Shown here piece by piece: positions 63,423 through 64,000 of a stretch of DNA of 64,000 nt. Under the pieces are notes generated by a model, which did not search any database, had not been told where the DNA came from, and worked only from the letters and a program-made list of their open reading frames with translations. Each line of letters starts with the position of its first letter. Position 1 is the stretch's first letter. A program made the translations under genes and the position numbers. Source of the stretch: Nocardia cyriacigeorgica (GTDB lineage: Bacteria; Actinomycetota; Actinomycetes; Mycobacteriales; Mycobacteriaceae); NCBI RefSeq assembly GCF_010868145.1, contig NZ_JAAGUY010000004.1, positions 1 through 64,000 of the forward strand, in the 5' to 3' direction.

Positions 63423-64000
63423 CTACCCTGCCGCGCGGGTGGCGCGGCGGGGGCGACGCTGACGAGTGCCGGCGGCCGGGGCCGAGTCCTCGAACCGGCG
63501 ATGGTTGTCGGCAGTGTGGCCGCGGGCGTTGGTACCGCGCGCGGCACCGGACCGGTCCGAACGACCGGGCGCGCGGTGGCTACCGGCGGCGTCGTGGGAG
63601 TGGTCGCTGTGGCGGCCCGGTTGCCTGGTGCGGCCCTGTCCGTCGGCGTGGCGGGCTTCCCCCGCACCGCGGGCACCACCGCGCCGGTTGCCCTGTCCGG
63701 CGGCGCGGTTGCCGTGGTCGGTGGAACGATCGTCGTGCACGCCGGCTTGGCGGCCACCGTTCACCCGGTGCTCGGTGGCCGCCCGTCCTGTCGCCGGGCG
63801 GCCCCGGCGGGCACCGCCGTTGCGTCGTCCGGAGGCCGCGGCGCCACCGCCGCGCTGTTCGGTGACGTTCGCGGCAGCCGGACGGCTACCTCGGCGCGAA
63901 CCCCGGCCACCGGAGGTCCGGTTATCGTCGCGATCATCGGTCTGGGCCGCGATCCGGTGCTCGGGCGCGGCAACGGCGCCGATCAGCGCCGTCACGGCCG
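63423..64000 (-). CDS. C-terminal part of an Arg/Gly-rich protein, start outside the window
   Basis: An open frame runs off the window's right edge. The visible ~192 residues are low-complexity Arg, Gly, Ala, Asn, Asp and His, ending RRPRRATRAAG. The first residues (VTALIGAVAAPEHRIAAQTDD) look like the end of a folded domain. RGG-type tails of this kind are typical of DEAD-box RNA helicases of the RhlE type in Nocardia, but no helicase motif is inside the window. The call is therefore only the tail. Confidence 0.5.
   Translation of the reverse strand, partial: AVTALIGAVAAPEHRIAAQTDDRDDNRTSGGRGSRRGSRPAAANVTEQRGGGAAASGRRNGGARRGRPATGRAATEHRVNGGRQAGVHDDRSTDHGNRAAGQGNRRGGARGAGEARHADGQGRTRQPGRHSDHSHDAAGSHRAPGRSDRSGAARGTNARGHTADNHRRFEDSAPAAGTRQRRPRRATRAAG

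Overview
The window is high-GC actinobacterial DNA with short intergenic gaps and frequent GTG starts. The gene content points to a mycolic-acid-producing member of the Mycobacteriales, most likely Nocardia or a close relative such as Rhodococcus. The evidence is mshA (mycothiol), an HBHA adhesin, SenX3-RegX3, an EspG-type ESX chaperone, an LprQ-like L,D-transpeptidase, and gene order that largely follows the Mycobacterium tuberculosis Rv0472c-Rv0511 segment.

Layout. 0.1-5.3 kb: rex-hemA-hemC-hemD on the minus strand, each pair joined by a 4-nt stop/start overlap, with a Rex-type operator upstream. 5.3-9.3 kb: glutaredoxin, a SerB1-like HAD hydrolase, an epimerase/acyltransferase pair and the 33-residue ribosomal protein bS22. 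9.4-18.6 kb: BldC/excisionase-like HTH protein, proC, thioesterase, TIM-barrel isomerase, a proline-rich membrane protein coupled to a Ppx/GppA phosphatase, an Rv0495c-like Cys-rich protein, regX3 and senX3. 18.8-28.7 kb: material inserted into the mycobacterial order (HxlR regulator with NADP reductase, secreted CocE hydrolase, gpmA, ROK kinase, two ABM-fold proteins, NmrA-like, SnoaL-like and SDR proteins, alpha/beta hydrolase). 28.8-36.6 kb: mshA-ybjN, L,D-transpeptidase, murB, two DUF2505 paralogues, methyltransferase, AbiEi-like protein, DUF2993 protein. 36.7-47.8 kb: deoC, GNAT, purU, hydrolase, DUF2516, hbhA with its XRE regulator, DUF445, TetR, AarF kinase, enoyl-reductase-like protein, methyltransferase. 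48.0-49.8 kb: a three-gene ESX mini-locus. 49.8-53.4 kb: PPK2, an AurF-like diiron enzyme and two uncharacterised genes. 53.5-57.6 kb: a probable aqdRABC alkylquinolone-degradation locus. 57.8-64 kb: DsbA/VKOR pair, HtrA-like protease, AI-2E family transporter, zinc alcohol dehydrogenase, and the 3' end of an Arg/Gly-rich gene leaving the window.

The most notable region is 53.5-57.6 kb. An esterase, an FAD monooxygenase and a protein closely resembling the cofactor-free ring-cleaving dioxygenase HOD/AqdC form an operon divergent from a TetR gene. The 96-bp space between them carries two copies of one palindrome. The order matches the aqdABC clusters of Rhodococcus erythropolis and the aqdRABC cluster of Mycobacterium abscessus, which degrade the Pseudomonas signals HHQ and PQS to anthranilate. 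This window therefore probably encodes a quorum-quenching pathway.

Family assignments were made from recognised motifs and remembered family sequences, with no database search. No tRNA, rRNA, insertion sequence or CRISPR array was recognised. No gap between genes exceeds 300 bases.
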